A stretch of DNA of 64,000 nucleotides, from positions 1 to 64,000 of the forward strand of contig NZ_NWTI01000001.1 of NCBI RefSeq assembly GCF_002531575.1, written 5' to 3'. Source of the DNA: Bradyrhizobium sp. Y36 (GTDB lineage Bacteria; Pseudomonadota; Alphaproteobacteria; Rhizobiales; Xanthobacteraceae). The notes below the pieces were generated by a model. It made no database searches, had not been told where the DNA came from, and worked only from the letters and a program-made list of their open reading frames with translations. Position numbers and translations under genes: made by a program. Shown piece after piece: positions 9,068 to 17,963 of the stretch (positions are counted from its first letter, which is position 1; each line of letters starts with the position of its first letter).

Positions 9068-9267
9068 GCCTCTTCCCGTGCCCTTCTTGATTGCTGTTCG
9101 ACGGGCGGGCAGATGGTGGCCCATTCGTCGGGCTCGATCAAGAATTCCGCGCCTGCGCTGCGACAATCCTCCCCACGTGCAGAATGCTTGACCTGGCGCG
9201 ACACGTTTGAGTTGCATTGCTGTCCGTTCTGAATTTTACTGACGGTTTTCAGGACGGGAGATTTTCA

Positions 9268-11067
9268 ATGGTCAGTTTGCGCGAGCCGGGATTGGGACCG
9301 ATTGTCGGTCACACCACTGATACGACGGCCAGGATTTGGGTCCGTGCCGCGGACCCCGCGGATGACAGGGCGCAGCTCGACGAAAATCGGCGCACCGTCG
9401 GTGTGATCGGGATCGTGGAGAACAACAAGATCGGCGAAGGCTATAAGATCGGTGCGGCCTGGTACTTCCGGCTCAACCGGGAATTTGACCGCACGGGCAC
9501 CTTCGTCCTCGGCTCGGACGTCCAGCTCGGGTACTATAGCGCGACCGACCTCGACAGCGTGGAAGAAGTTGCTGTTGCGGTAACGCTCGACAAGAACGTG
9601 GTGGCGAAGCCGCTCACGCCGAATACGGCGTACACCGTCCGGGTCGGGGTGCTCACGGTCGACGATCCCACGCCGAACACGTCCCGGACCTCAGACCTGG
9701 ATCTCATCGCGATCCTGCCGGACATCAACATCGTCAAGAACGATCTGTTGAGGCTCGATCCGTCGAAATGCGAGGCGACGTTTCGCACCTTCCCGCCTTC
9801 GGGGCAGGTCGCGGACTCTCTCGCCTTCCTGCTCGGATCGTGCCGCTATCCGGGGCTGCTCTGGAAGATCAAGGAGGCCGACCAGATCTTCGGACCGATG
9901 TCCCTGCACTTCAAGGACAGTTCGATCGGCCCGGCAGCCTCCTTCACCATGATGTGCGGCGACCAGATCTATGCCGACATGCTCAATCGCTTCGTTCCGA
10001 TCCTGCGGGCGGAGCGGTATGACGAATTTCAGGAGCGCTATACGACGGCCTATTCAGCGCAGAACCTGCGCAATCTGCTGCAGCGATCGAGCACCTACAT
10101 GATCCTCGACGACCATGAGATCGAGGACAACTGGACCCAGGACCGGCTGAAAGGCGATCCCGGCAAGCACATGGTGTTCAACTACGCGGTCACCGCCTAC
10201 ATGAACTACCAATGGAGCCACAGTCCGCGCACATGGGGGCGCCTGCTGTATTACAAGTTCGATTGCGGCGGCTACCCGTTCTTCGTTCTCGACACGCGCA
10301 CGCAGCGCTACAAGAACAACAACGACCGCCAGCTGGATCACGGGCTCCGCGACAATTACATGCTCGGCTATCCGACCATCGACGAGCAACATCCCGGGCA
10401 AATGCGCAGGCTGAAAGACTGGCTTTCGCAGATGCAGAGGGAGCGCAACAACGTCCCGAAATTCATCGTCTCATCCAGCGTCTTCGTTCCGAATGCGATG
10501 GACGAACGGATCGGCGACCGGACGAAGAGAGGTCTCGATACGCTGCTGTTCGACGTCAATGGAAGCAATCGCGACGACAGCGACAGCTGGCCGGCATTCC
10601 CGCAGACGCGCAAGGAACTGCTCGACCACATCGTCGACGAATCCATTCAGAATGTCGTCTTTCTCTCCGGCGACATTCACTGCTCGAATGTCGCCGAGAT
10701 CGCCTTCGAGCGCGATCAGGGCCAAAAGAAGAAGATCCTGCCTCTCAAGGCATTCTCGATCACGTCGTCGGCATTCTACTGGCCGTTTCCGTTCGCCGAT
10801 GGCGATCCGAACGGCTATGTGCACGATTCCCGACAATCCGAGCAATGGGATGCGTTTCCGCTCAAGGACGGCAAGACGCGCATGCACTACAAGTCATGGG
10901 GCTTCACCCAGGACGACAATTTCGCGCGCATCGAGATCGACAGGACGAAATCGCGGCTCAAGGTTCGTGCGTTCGATCGCAACGGCAAAGCGGTTGCGAA
11001 TACCGATGCAACCTCTGGCGCGAACGTTCCGCTCGAGACCGACCTTCAGCTGGAGCCCTGGCTCTAG
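9268..11067 (+). CDS. PhoD-like metallophosphatase/phosphodiesterase
   Basis: A 599-aa protein with the PhoD-type metallophosphatase core. The metal and active-site segments can be followed in order: LGSCRYPG (about 205), MMCGDQIYAD (about 230), LDDHEIEDNW (about 285) and VVFLSGDIHCSN (about 470). The first 180 residues form a beta-rich N-terminal domain, as in PhoD. Unlike secreted PhoD enzymes, no Tat or Sec signal peptide is visible at the start (MVSLREPGLGPIVGH), suggesting a cytoplasmic enzyme or an undetected export route. GGGAG lies 8 nt before the chosen ATG; an in-frame ATG at 9217 lacks this support. Codon usage is somewhat less GC-skewed than in the neighbours. Confidence 0.85.
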   Translation: MVSLREPGLGPIVGHTTDTTARIWVRAADPADDRAQLDENRRTVGVIGIVENNKIGEGYKIGAAWYFRLNREFDRTGTFVLGSDVQLGYYSATDLDSVEEVAVAVTLDKNVVAKPLTPNTAYTVRVGVLTVDDPTPNTSRTSDLDLIAILPDINIVKNDLLRLDPSKCEATFRTFPPSGQVADSLAFLLGSCRYPGLLWKIKEADQIFGPMSLHFKDSSIGPAASFTMMCGDQIYADMLNRFVPILRAERYDEFQERYTTAYSAQNLRNLLQRSSTYMILDDHEIEDNWTQDRLKGDPGKHMVFNYAVTAYMNYQWSHSPRTWGRLLYYKFDCGGYPFFVLDTRTQRYKNNNDRQLDHGLRDNYMLGYPTIDEQHPGQMRRLKDWLSQMQRERNNVPKFIVSSSVFVPNAMDERIGDRTKRGLDTLLFDVNGSNRDDSDSWPAFPQTRKELLDHIVDESIQNVVFLSGDIHCSNVAEIAFERDQGQKKKILPLKAFSITSSAFYWPFPFADGDPNGYVHDSRQSEQWDAFPLKDGKTRMHYKSWGFTQDDNFARIEIDRTKSRLKVRAFDRNGKAVANTDATSGANVPLETDLQLEPWL

Positions 11068-11143
11068 CCGCGCGGAAGCCCCCTTGCGGCGGCCACGCTG
11101 CGGCCGAGAGCGAGGGGGCGTCGCTTGACCGAAAAAATTGGCG

Positions 11144-12745
11144 CTACGGCGGCGGCTTGCGCGCGCGAGTTGCCTGCTCGAAGGCATGGGCCAGCCGCAG
11201 CAGCTTGTGCTCGCTCCAGGCTTTCCCTGCGAAGGCGACGCCGAGCGGATAATCCGGCGTGTCCTTGCCGTCGAACGTTCCCGAGATGAAGCCGCCGCAC
11301 ACCATGACGCTGGGATAGCCTGCCTTGGCTGCAATCGCGGCGCCCGTCGCACCGGGGAACAGCACCGCGTCCAACTTGTGCTGGTTCATGTAGGCATCCA
11401 TGCCGCGTGTCTTGGCCGAGAGCAGGTCCATGGCGCGCGCGGACTTGTACTCGCGCTCGCTGAGATCGCCCCTGGTCATGTCGGCGGCGAGGAAATGATC
11501 CTGGCCGAAACGCAGCGCCTTGCCCGCGTTGGCTTCGTTGAAGGCCACGATGTCGGCGATGGTCTTGATCTCCGTTTCGGTTGCCCAGTCCTCCAGATAG
11601 AGGTTGAGATCGTGCTTCAGCTCGTAGAGGAAGACGACCGGCGGCCTTGCGATGGTGCCCTTGTGCTCGCTCAGCGGATTTCGGTTGAGCACGGCCATGG
11701 TCGTGCCCGGCCCGCCGATCCAGCCGGAAGTCGGCATGTTGGCGCGCACGATGATGGCGCCGAGATCCTCCAGCACCTCGATTGCCTCGGTCATCACCTT
11801 GACCCTGTCAGGCAGCAGCTTGCCGTAGAAGCAATCGTTGAGGGGATCGTTGGGGTCGCTCGGCACGCCGATGCGCGCGCCCTTGACGGCGTCGGCGGCA
11901 AGGCCCGCCGTGTAGTCTGCGGGCCGCCGCTGCTTCTGCGTTGCGGGGTCGAGCGGGTCCCTGGCGGCCAGCACGTTCAACAGCAGCGCCGCGTCGCGGA
12001 CGGTGCGCGTCATCGGCCCCGCGGTGTCCTGGCTGTGCGCGAGCGGCAGGATGCCGGCACGGCTGATCAGTCCGACCGTCGGCTTCACCGTGACGAGGCC
12101 GTTCATGCTGGCGGGGAACAGCAGCGAGCCCGAGGTCTCGGTGCCAATCGAGGCCGCGCACAGGCCGGCCGCCACCGCGACTGCGGACCCCGAGCTCGAT
12201 CCACCGGGCTGCAAGACCGGGATGCCATGTTCGCCGGTCAAGAAAGGCGCGTAAGGGTTCTTCACCTGACCGCCCAGTGACGAATAGCCCGATGGCATGT
12301 CGACGGCGAGCATGTTGGCGAACTCGGTCAGGTTCGCCTTGCCGAGGATCACCGCGCCGGCGTCGCGCAACAGCTTGACGATCGTGGCGTCGTCCCTGGC
12401 GCGCGCCCCTTCCAGCGCCAGCGAGCCCGCCGTGGTCGGCTGCCTGTCGCCGGTGGCGATGTTGTCCTTGAGCAGAATCGGCACGCCGGCGAGCGGCCGC
12501 CCCACGGACGGCTTGATGCCGTCGCATCCGCCAGCGATCGTCCGCGCATCGGGATTGAGCGTGCGGACCGAATTGAGCGCGGGTCCGTTGCGGTCATAGG
12601 CCTCGATGCGGGCGAGATAGAGCTCGGTCAGCGTCGTGGCGGTGATCCGTCCGCCGGCCAGGGCGTCGATGATCTCGCTCAAGGACGCCTGCTCGAGCGT
12701 CGGCAGGACCGGCGCCTCTGCGTCGCCGCGGATCGGCTTGTCCAT
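11144..12745 (-). CDS. Amidase (amidase-signature family)
   Basis: A 533-aa amidase-signature hydrolase. The Ser-cis-Ser-Lys triad is in place: Lys93 in PILLKDNIATGD, the glycine/serine-rich stretch GGSSSGS at 181-187, and the nucleophile Ser205 in GTETSGSL. The enzyme should hydrolyse a carboxylic amide; the substrate cannot be told from sequence. No signal peptide is evident. The start at 12745 is preceded by GAGAGGAC. A perfect 19-bp palindrome lies 30 nt upstream of the start, in the gap shared with the divergent GNAT gene, and probably controls transcription. It overlaps no other gene. Confidence 0.9.
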   Translation of the reverse strand: MDKPIRGDAEAPVLPTLEQASLSEIIDALAGGRITATTLTELYLARIEAYDRNGPALNSVRTLNPDARTIAGGCDGIKPSVGRPLAGVPILLKDNIATGDRQPTTAGSLALEGARARDDATIVKLLRDAGAVILGKANLTEFANMLAVDMPSGYSSLGGQVKNPYAPFLTGEHGIPVLQPGGSSSGSAVAVAAGLCAASIGTETSGSLLFPASMNGLVTVKPTVGLISRAGILPLAHSQDTAGPMTRTVRDAALLLNVLAARDPLDPATQKQRRPADYTAGLAADAVKGARIGVPSDPNDPLNDCFYGKLLPDRVKVMTEAIEVLEDLGAIIVRANMPTSGWIGGPGTTMAVLNRNPLSEHKGTIARPPVVFLYELKHDLNLYLEDWATETEIKTIADIVAFNEANAGKALRFGQDHFLAADMTRGDLSEREYKSARAMDLLSAKTRGMDAYMNQHKLDAVLFPGATGAAIAAKAGYPSVMVCGGFISGTFDGKDTPDYPLGVAFAGKAWSEHKLLRLAHAFEQATRARKPPP

Positions 12746-12774
12746 CGCGTCCTCTCGGGCAGCTTGCTGCGAAT

Positions 12775-12793
12775 ATGCTACCAATGGTAGCAT
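12775..12793. promoter_or_regulatory. Perfect palindromic operator candidate between amidase and GNAT genes
   Basis: ATGCTACCAATGGTAGCAT: nine-base perfect arms around a single central A. It lies 30 nt before the amidase start and 89 nt before the GNAT start. The size and symmetry fit a TetR- or GntR-type dimer site; no such regulator gene is adjacent, so the regulator would act in trans. Confidence 0.65.
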
Positions 12794-12881
12794 TGGGTCC
12801 GGTCGCCCGACAAGCCGCGGACCGGTCGCGCGGCGCAGACGTGAGCTTCCAGTGCTTTCAGCGGCTTCAGACGAGCGATCC

Positions 12882-13343
12882 ATGGAGTGCACGATCCGGC
12901 CCGCCCGCGAAGACGACGCCGATGGCATCAGCGCGGTGATCCTGCGGGCGCTGCGCGAGACCAATGCAAGGGACTACACGGACGCGATCATCGAGAGGAT
13001 CGCGCGCAGCTTTGGCCCTGAAACCGTCAGGCAGCTGATCGGGACGCGCACGGTCTTCGTCGCTACCATCGACAGCCGCGTCGTTGGAACGGCAGGCCTC
13101 GATGGAAGCGTCGTCCGTACTGTCTTCGTGGCACCCGATATTCAGGCCCGCGGCATCGGCAAGCGGCTGATGGCGGAGGTCGAGCGCACGGCGCGCGAGC
13201 GAAACATTCCCGCCTTGACGCTCTCGTCCTCGGTCACCGCCGAGGCCTTCTATGCGCGGCTCGGGTTCAGGACGGTGCGCGACAGCTACTATGATGATGA
13301 ACGTACGATCGTCATGGAGCGCGAGCTCGATGACGCGCCATAG
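12882..13343 (+). CDS. GNAT family N-acetyltransferase
   Basis: A 153-aa GNAT-fold acetyltransferase. The acetyl-CoA binding segment is visible as VFVAPDIQARGIGKRLMAEVE (reported here as Q-x-x-G-I-G-K near residue 90), followed by the typical EAFYARLGF motif near residue 125. Small single-domain GNATs acetylate amines on small molecules or proteins; the target is unknown. The ATG at 12882 begins MECTIRPAREDD, a normal GNAT N-terminus; the frame is open upstream but reads as noncoding and overlaps the amidase gene. It is divergent from the amidase gene with an operator-like palindrome between them, so the two may be co-regulated. Confidence 0.85.
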   Translation: MECTIRPAREDDADGISAVILRALRETNARDYTDAIIERIARSFGPETVRQLIGTRTVFVATIDSRVVGTAGLDGSVVRTVFVAPDIQARGIGKRLMAEVERTARERNIPALTLSSSVTAEAFYARLGFRTVRDSYYDDERTIVMERELDDAP

Positions 13344-13382
13344 GTCTGGTCCGGATCGGCAGCCGTCTTCGGGGAGAAGCGC

Positions 13383-14546
13383 ATGGTGCAAGGTGTGACC
13401 GCGATGGGGCTCACGGCGATCGATCTCGGGCTTCGCGGCGCGACGAGCGGCGTGTTTCTGCTGATCATCCTCGTGGCGCTGCTGCGTCGCGCGACCAACC
13501 AGCAGGCGTTGTTGGGCATGGCCATGTCGGCCGGCGGCTTGTTCTACGCCATCACGACCGCGCCGTTCTTTCCCAAGTCTTTCTGGTGGTGGGTGTTGCC
13601 GGTCCTGTCTGCGCAACCCGCAATCTTCTGGTTGTGGGCGCGTGCGGCGTTCGACGATGATTTCGTGCTGAAGCGATGGCACGGTGCGGTTTGGCTGGCC
13701 ATCGTCGCCTTCGGCTTCGTGCTCACGCTGGGTTGGGCGCGCTGGCCCGCTTTGGCCGGGGCCGGGGGGCGGGTCCTGTCGTTGGTCGCCCTGGGGCTGG
13801 CGGTCGCAGCCGCGGTCCAGACCGTCAAGACCTGGCGTGTCGATCTGGTCGCGCGGCGACGCCGGCTTCGGCTTGCGATGCTTGCGATCAATGTCGGGCT
13901 CATCGCCGTGGTGGCCGGCGCCGGCTTTGCGGCGATCCCGGTCATCGTGCCCGGCGGGGCCGGGAGTATTCCGACCGCCCTCTGCCTGTTCGTGGTGGCG
14001 ATGCTGGCCGGCTTGGGGACTTTTGGCGCTCCGATGGCCGGCACGGCCAACGACGCCACGGCGGCGATCGCGTCCGGTGACATCGGACCGCAGGCCCGAA
14101 GGGCCGATCGCGCCACCGCCGGCGGAGTCGTGGTCGATCCCCTCCTGCTCCGGCGGCTCGACCATCTGATGACTGTCGAGCGCATCTACCGGCAGGAGGG
14201 CCTCGCGATCGGGGCGCTCGCCGCGCGGTTCGACGTTCCCGAGTATCGGCTCAGGCAGGCGATCAATGAGGGCCTCGGCTATCGCAACTTCAATGCGTTC
14301 CTCAATCGCTATCGCATCGAGGATGCCAAGGCGGCTTTGTCCGATCCGGCGCAGCGCGAGGTTCCGGTCCTCACCATCGCCATGGATGCCGGCTTCCAGT
14401 CGATCGGGCCGTTCAACCGCGCCTTCAAGGCCGAGACGGGCATGACCCCGAGCGAGTTTCGGCGTGACGCCCTGGCCCAGCCTCAAGCGGCGCCGGGCTC
14501 GGCGCGCGATCAGGAAATCGGCCAGCGGCGCCGGGACATCGGTTAG
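13383..14546 (+). CDS. Membrane-anchored AraC/XylS-family transcriptional regulator
   Basis: A 387-aa protein with about six or seven hydrophobic segments in the first 225 residues (for example SGVFLLIILVALLRR and LAINVGLIAVVAGAGFA) and a C-terminal AraC-type double helix-turn-helix (about 255-370). The latter includes the first HTH around LAIGALAARFDVPEYRLRQAI and the second around VPVLTIAMDAGFQSIGPFNRAFK with the hallmark TGMTPSEFRR. The regulator therefore probably reads a membrane or envelope signal directly. GGGGAG lies 8 nt before the ATG. The acyltransferase gene starts 78 nt downstream on the same strand, so it is the natural target or operon partner. Confidence 0.88.
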   Translation: MVQGVTAMGLTAIDLGLRGATSGVFLLIILVALLRRATNQQALLGMAMSAGGLFYAITTAPFFPKSFWWWVLPVLSAQPAIFWLWARAAFDDDFVLKRWHGAVWLAIVAFGFVLTLGWARWPALAGAGGRVLSLVALGLAVAAAVQTVKTWRVDLVARRRRLRLAMLAINVGLIAVVAGAGFAAIPVIVPGGAGSIPTALCLFVVAMLAGLGTFGAPMAGTANDATAAIASGDIGPQARRADRATAGGVVVDPLLLRRLDHLMTVERIYRQEGLAIGALAARFDVPEYRLRQAINEGLGYRNFNAFLNRYRIEDAKAALSDPAQREVPVLTIAMDAGFQSIGPFNRAFKAETGMTPSEFRRDALAQPQAAPGSARDQEIGQRRRDIG

Positions 14547-14624
14547 CCGATTTCCGGATTCGGCGAGAAGGTGCGGGCGCGATCAGGCAGGCTGTGGGGC
14601 TAGTCCTCATCAGCGAGCCTGACC

Positions 14625-15869
14625 ATGCCCCCCCCGATCGCCGCCAATTCTGCGTCCGAACGATTGCACGCCCTCGATGCAGTCCGGGCCTTTGCCCTGC
14701 TGCTCGGCATCGTCCTGCACGCGGCGTTGTCCTTTGTGGCCGTCTCGCCCCGGTTCTGGTTCATCCAGGACACCCATCCAAGCGTTGCGGTGGGGCTCCT
14801 GTCCTTTTCCATCCACGTCTTCCGGATGACGACCTTCTTCCTGATGGCGGGTTTCTTCGCCCGGATGAGCTTTCATCGCCGGGGGATCAGGGGCTTCGTC
14901 GGCGACCGGCTGCAGCGCATCGGGCTGCCGCTGGTGATCGGCTGGCCCATCGTGTTCGCGGCCATGGCGTTGGTCGTGAACTGGGCAGCCCGGTTTCCGA
15001 ATGGCGGTCCGACGGCCGGCATGCGCAACTGGCCGGTGCTGCCGAATTTCCCGCTCGCCCATTTCTGGTTTCTCTACGTGTTGCTGGAGCTCTATGCCGC
15101 CGCGCTCCTGGTGCGCAGCCTCGTCGTTCGGCTCGATTCGTCAGGTGCTCTGCGAACGGCGCTGGATCGTCTGTTCGCGGGGATGATGCAGAGCCCGCTG
15201 GCCCCGCTGGTTCTGGCGATCCCGATCGGCATCGCCTTCAGCCTCGACCCGAGATGGGCTGGCGCGGTCGGCGTGAGGACGCCGGATCAATCGTTCGTCA
15301 CCAACGCGCAGGCCTGGATCGGCTTCGGCACGGCTTTCGGTGTCGGCTGGCTGCTGCACCGGCAGATCGATCTGCTGCGGATCCTGGAGCGGCGCTGGCT
15401 GTGGACTCTCGTGCCGGCGCTCGGGTTGATCCTGACCAGCTTCGTGCTGTCAGGCGTGATGAGTTCAGCGCCGGGCGCGCCGAAGCCGCCGGTGCGCGCC
15501 GAGACGCTCAGGCTCGTCGCCGCCATCCTGTATGCGCCGGCGATCTGGATCTCGACCTTCGCCTTCATCGGCCTCGCGCTCCGGTTTATGTCCGGCTTCA
15601 GCCCGGCCAGGCGTTACCTCGCCGACGCCTCCTACTGGCTCTATCTGATCCACATGCCGATCGTGATGGCGCTGCAGGTCGCGCTGTCGCAGCTCGACTG
15701 GCCCGGGCCGCTGAAGTTCGCGATCCTCCTCGTCGCGGCGCTTTTGCCGATGCTGGCGAGCTATCAACTGCTGGTGCGCTTCACCTTCATCGGCGTGCTG
15801 CTGAACGGCCGGCGCGCGCCGCGCGAGACGGCGCCCGCCGCCGCGGTCACCGGCGCGGCCGTGCCGTGA
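14625..15869 (+). CDS. Acyltransferase family 3 (OpgC/MdoC-like) membrane protein
   Basis: A 414-aa polytopic protein of the acyltransferase-3 superfamily. It starts with the family's RLHALDAVRAFALLLGIVLH motif (read R-x-x-x-L-D-x-x-R-x-x-A, His near residue 29) and has about ten membrane spans. The phrase ADASYWLYLIHMPIV near residue 335 is the conserved C-terminal feature of this family. Such enzymes transfer acetyl or succinyl groups to periplasmic or surface glycans; OpgC, which succinylates osmoregulated periplasmic glucans, is the nearest familiar example, but the substrate is not determined. It follows the membrane-anchored AraC regulator and ends 26 nt from the convergent MFS gene. 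Confidence 0.85.
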   Translation: MPPPIAANSASERLHALDAVRAFALLLGIVLHAALSFVAVSPRFWFIQDTHPSVAVGLLSFSIHVFRMTTFFLMAGFFARMSFHRRGIRGFVGDRLQRIGLPLVIGWPIVFAAMALVVNWAARFPNGGPTAGMRNWPVLPNFPLAHFWFLYVLLELYAAALLVRSLVVRLDSSGALRTALDRLFAGMMQSPLAPLVLAIPIGIAFSLDPRWAGAVGVRTPDQSFVTNAQAWIGFGTAFGVGWLLHRQIDLLRILERRWLWTLVPALGLILTSFVLSGVMSSAPGAPKPPVRAETLRLVAAILYAPAIWISTFAFIGLALRFMSGFSPARRYLADASYWLYLIHMPIVMALQVALSQLDWPGPLKFAILLVAALLPMLASYQLLVRFTFIGVLLNGRRAPRETAPAAAVTGAAVP

Positions 15870-15895
15870 CGCTCGGCTGCCGGCTTGCTCCGTCG

Positions 15896-17116
15896 TCACG
15901 CCGCCGCGCGGCCAAGGTCCAGCGAGGGCCTGCGTCTGGTCGGAAAGCTCAGCGCCACTGCGACGGCGGCAAGCCCGATCGCGAACGAGCCGACGTGCAG
16001 CCACGTGTAGCGCTGGAAATTGTCGAATACGAGCCCGCCGGCCCAGGGGCCGAGCGCCATGCCGAGGCTGGCAAAGGCCGAGACCGCGCCGAACACGGTG
16101 CCCATGATGCGCGCGCCGAAGAACTCGCGGACCAGCACCGCGTAGAGCGGCATCACACCGCCATAGGCGAGGCCGAACACCACAGAGAGCGCGTAGAACT
16201 CGCCGAGCTGGGCCACCGCGAGATAGGTCGCGATGCACATCGCCTGCACGAACAGGCCGCCCACCAGCACCGGCTTCGCACCGACCCGATCGGCGAGCGC
16301 GCCCAGCAGCAGGCGGCCGCCGAGGCCGGAGACGCCGGCGACGCTGTAGACCGTCACCGCCGTCAGCGGGGCGATGCCGCACACCATCGCATAGGACACC
16401 ATGTGGAAGATCGGGCCGGAATGCGCCGCGCAGCAGGCGAAATGCGCCGCCGCCAGCGCGATGAATTGCGGCGTGCGCAGCGCCTGCGCTGCGGTCAGCT
16501 CGACCTCCGGCGCTGCGTCTGCAGCGGTGCCGCCTGCCGCGGCCGGCGCCGGCCGCACCAGGAAGCAGGCGGGGATCAGCAGCGCCCAAGCGGCAATGCC
16601 GATCACCAGCATCGCGGTGCGCCAGTCATAGGCCGTGATCAGCCAGCTCGCGGTCGGTGCGATCGTCACCGGCGAGACGCCCATGCCGGCGGAGACCAGC
16701 GCCACCGCAAGGCTCCTGTTTGTCTCGATCCAGGCGCTCGCGAGCGCCATCATCGGCGCGTAGAAGCTGCCGGCGGAGATGCCGATCAGGACACCGAAGC
16801 AAAGCTGGAACTGCCACAGGTGAGCGGCCTGGCTCGCGGTGACGAGACCGAGCCCCAGCAGAACGCTTCCCGCGAGCACCACGATGCGGGTGCCGAACCG
16901 GTCCGACAGCGTGCCCCACAGGAACGCGGCCACTCCCATGCAGAGGAAATCCAGCGTCGCCGCCGCCGACACCCCCGCACGCGACCAGCCCATCGCTTCC
17001 GAGATCGGTTGCAGGAACACGGCCAGAGAGAGCATCGTGCCGAAACCCACACAGGTCATCAGCGCGCCCGCGGCGACGACGACCCAGCCATAGTCGAAGC
17101 GTGCTGCCTTGCTCAT
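15896..17116 (-). CDS. Major facilitator superfamily transporter
   Basis: A 406-aa MFS permease with 12 hydrophobic spans. The start MSKAARFDYGWVVVAAGAL and the loop 2-3 motif LWGTLSDRFGTRIVVL (G-x-L-x-D-R-x-G-x-R type) are typical of the oxalate/formate antiporter-like and monocarboxylate-like MFS group; a second copy of the motif occurs in the other half (LGALADRVGAKPVLV). The start at 17116 is the ATG facing the divergent SRPBCC gene. The longer in-frame extension to 17839 is antisense to that gene and rejected. The substrate is not apparent; there is no catabolic operon next to it. Confidence 0.87.
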   Translation of the reverse strand: MSKAARFDYGWVVVAAGALMTCVGFGTMLSLAVFLQPISEAMGWSRAGVSAAATLDFLCMGVAAFLWGTLSDRFGTRIVVLAGSVLLGLGLVTASQAAHLWQFQLCFGVLIGISAGSFYAPMMALASAWIETNRSLAVALVSAGMGVSPVTIAPTASWLITAYDWRTAMLVIGIAAWALLIPACFLVRPAPAAAGGTAADAAPEVELTAAQALRTPQFIALAAAHFACCAAHSGPIFHMVSYAMVCGIAPLTAVTVYSVAGVSGLGGRLLLGALADRVGAKPVLVGGLFVQAMCIATYLAVAQLGEFYALSVVFGLAYGGVMPLYAVLVREFFGARIMGTVFGAVSAFASLGMALGPWAGGLVFDNFQRYTWLHVGSFAIGLAAVAVALSFPTRRRPSLDLGRAAA

Positions 17117-17338
17117 GCGTTTCCCTGGCGCTGTTGGTTTTGTTGATGTGCGCGGGAGGGATGGTGGCTTATCTGCCGAGCTATTCCAACCGCAATTTTT
17201 TCGAATATTGATGGCTGGGCCGTGTCGGCGCGGACTGGTCTCGTCCGTCCTTGGGCCGACACTTCCCGGAAGGGGCATGGATCGCACCTCACGTGCGGCC
17301 GTCGCCCCGATCGCCAAAATTGAACTGGAGCAATGCCC

Positions 17339-17752
17339 ATGAGGATCACCGTCGAAACCAGCGTCGCAGCCCCGATCGATCAGGTCTGGCAGGCCTATAC
17401 GACGCCCGCCGACATCGTGAAGTGGAATGCGGCGTCCGACGACTGGCATACGACCAAGGCGACGGTCGATTTGCGGGAAGGCGGTGCCTTCTCGTCCCGG
17501 ATGGAAGCCAAGGACGGCAGCATGGGTTTCGATTTCGCCGGCACTTACACGAAGATCGTCGAACACAAGCGGATCGAATACGCGTTTGGCGATCGCAAGG
17601 CCGAGGTCGAGTTCGTGCCCGGCGCGAACGGCGTCGTCGTCCGTGTCGTATTCGATGGCGAAACGACGCACTCGGTCGAGCAGCAGCGAGGCGGCTGGCA
17701 GGCGATCCTCGACAATTTCGCGCGCTACGTTGCGGCGAAGCAGACGGCCTGA
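17339..17752 (+). CDS. SRPBCC (AHSA1-like) domain protein
   Basis: A 137-aa START/Bet v1-fold protein of the AHSA1-like group. The start MRITVETSVAAPIDQVWQAY is the classical first strand and helix of this family, and GGWQAILDNFARYV is its C-terminal helix. These proteins have a hydrophobic cavity; functions range from ligand binding to co-chaperone roles, and none can be chosen here. Of two ATGs six bases apart (17333 and 17339), the second has GGAG at an 8-nt spacing whereas the first is only 2 nt from it, so I chose the second. It is divergent from the MFS gene. Confidence 0.83.
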   Translation: MRITVETSVAAPIDQVWQAYTTPADIVKWNAASDDWHTTKATVDLREGGAFSSRMEAKDGSMGFDFAGTYTKIVEHKRIEYAFGDRKAEVEFVPGANGVVVRVVFDGETTHSVEQQRGGWQAILDNFARYVAAKQTA

Positions 17753-17885
17753 TCGGTCAGGGACCGGCGTGCCGACAGATGGCGGCATCACGCAATTTGC
17801 GATGCTGCCACCATGCCCCTGTTTTGCCCGACGGAGCAAAGGGGTTGCGTGACCGCCTTAAAAAGGTAATGCCGCCAAGGGGGCG

Positions 17886-17911
17886 GCTACTGTGCATGGG
17901 GTTGTTTTCGC
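17886..17911 (+). repeat. 26-nt intergenic motif, copy 1
   Basis: The 26 bases beginning GCTACTGTGCATGGGG are identical to those at 47186-47211. This copy lies 133 nt after the SRPBCC stop and just beyond the lepA 3' end. It contains an ATG (17896) opening a frame that reads M-G-L-F-S-R-F. Function unknown. Confidence 0.75.
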
Positions 17912-17919
17912 GATTCTTG

Positions 17920-17949
17920 TTGGCCGGCCCCGGAGACCGGGCCGGCCAA
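17920..17949. terminator. Strong hairpin downstream of lepA
   Basis: Perfect 11-bp arms TTGGCCGGCCC / GGGCCGGCCAA around an 8-nt loop, starting 14 nt after the lepA stop codon. It sits where a bidirectional terminator between the convergent SRPBCC and lepA transcripts would be expected, but has no clear U-tract on either strand. Confidence 0.55.
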
Positions 17950-17963
17950 TCCCGGATGGCGCC

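Noticed and set aside
9220..9262. Imperfect inverted repeat GTTCTGAA / TTCAGGAC before the PhoD-like gene
   Set aside because: One mismatch in 8-bp arms with a long spacer; not distinguishable from chance.
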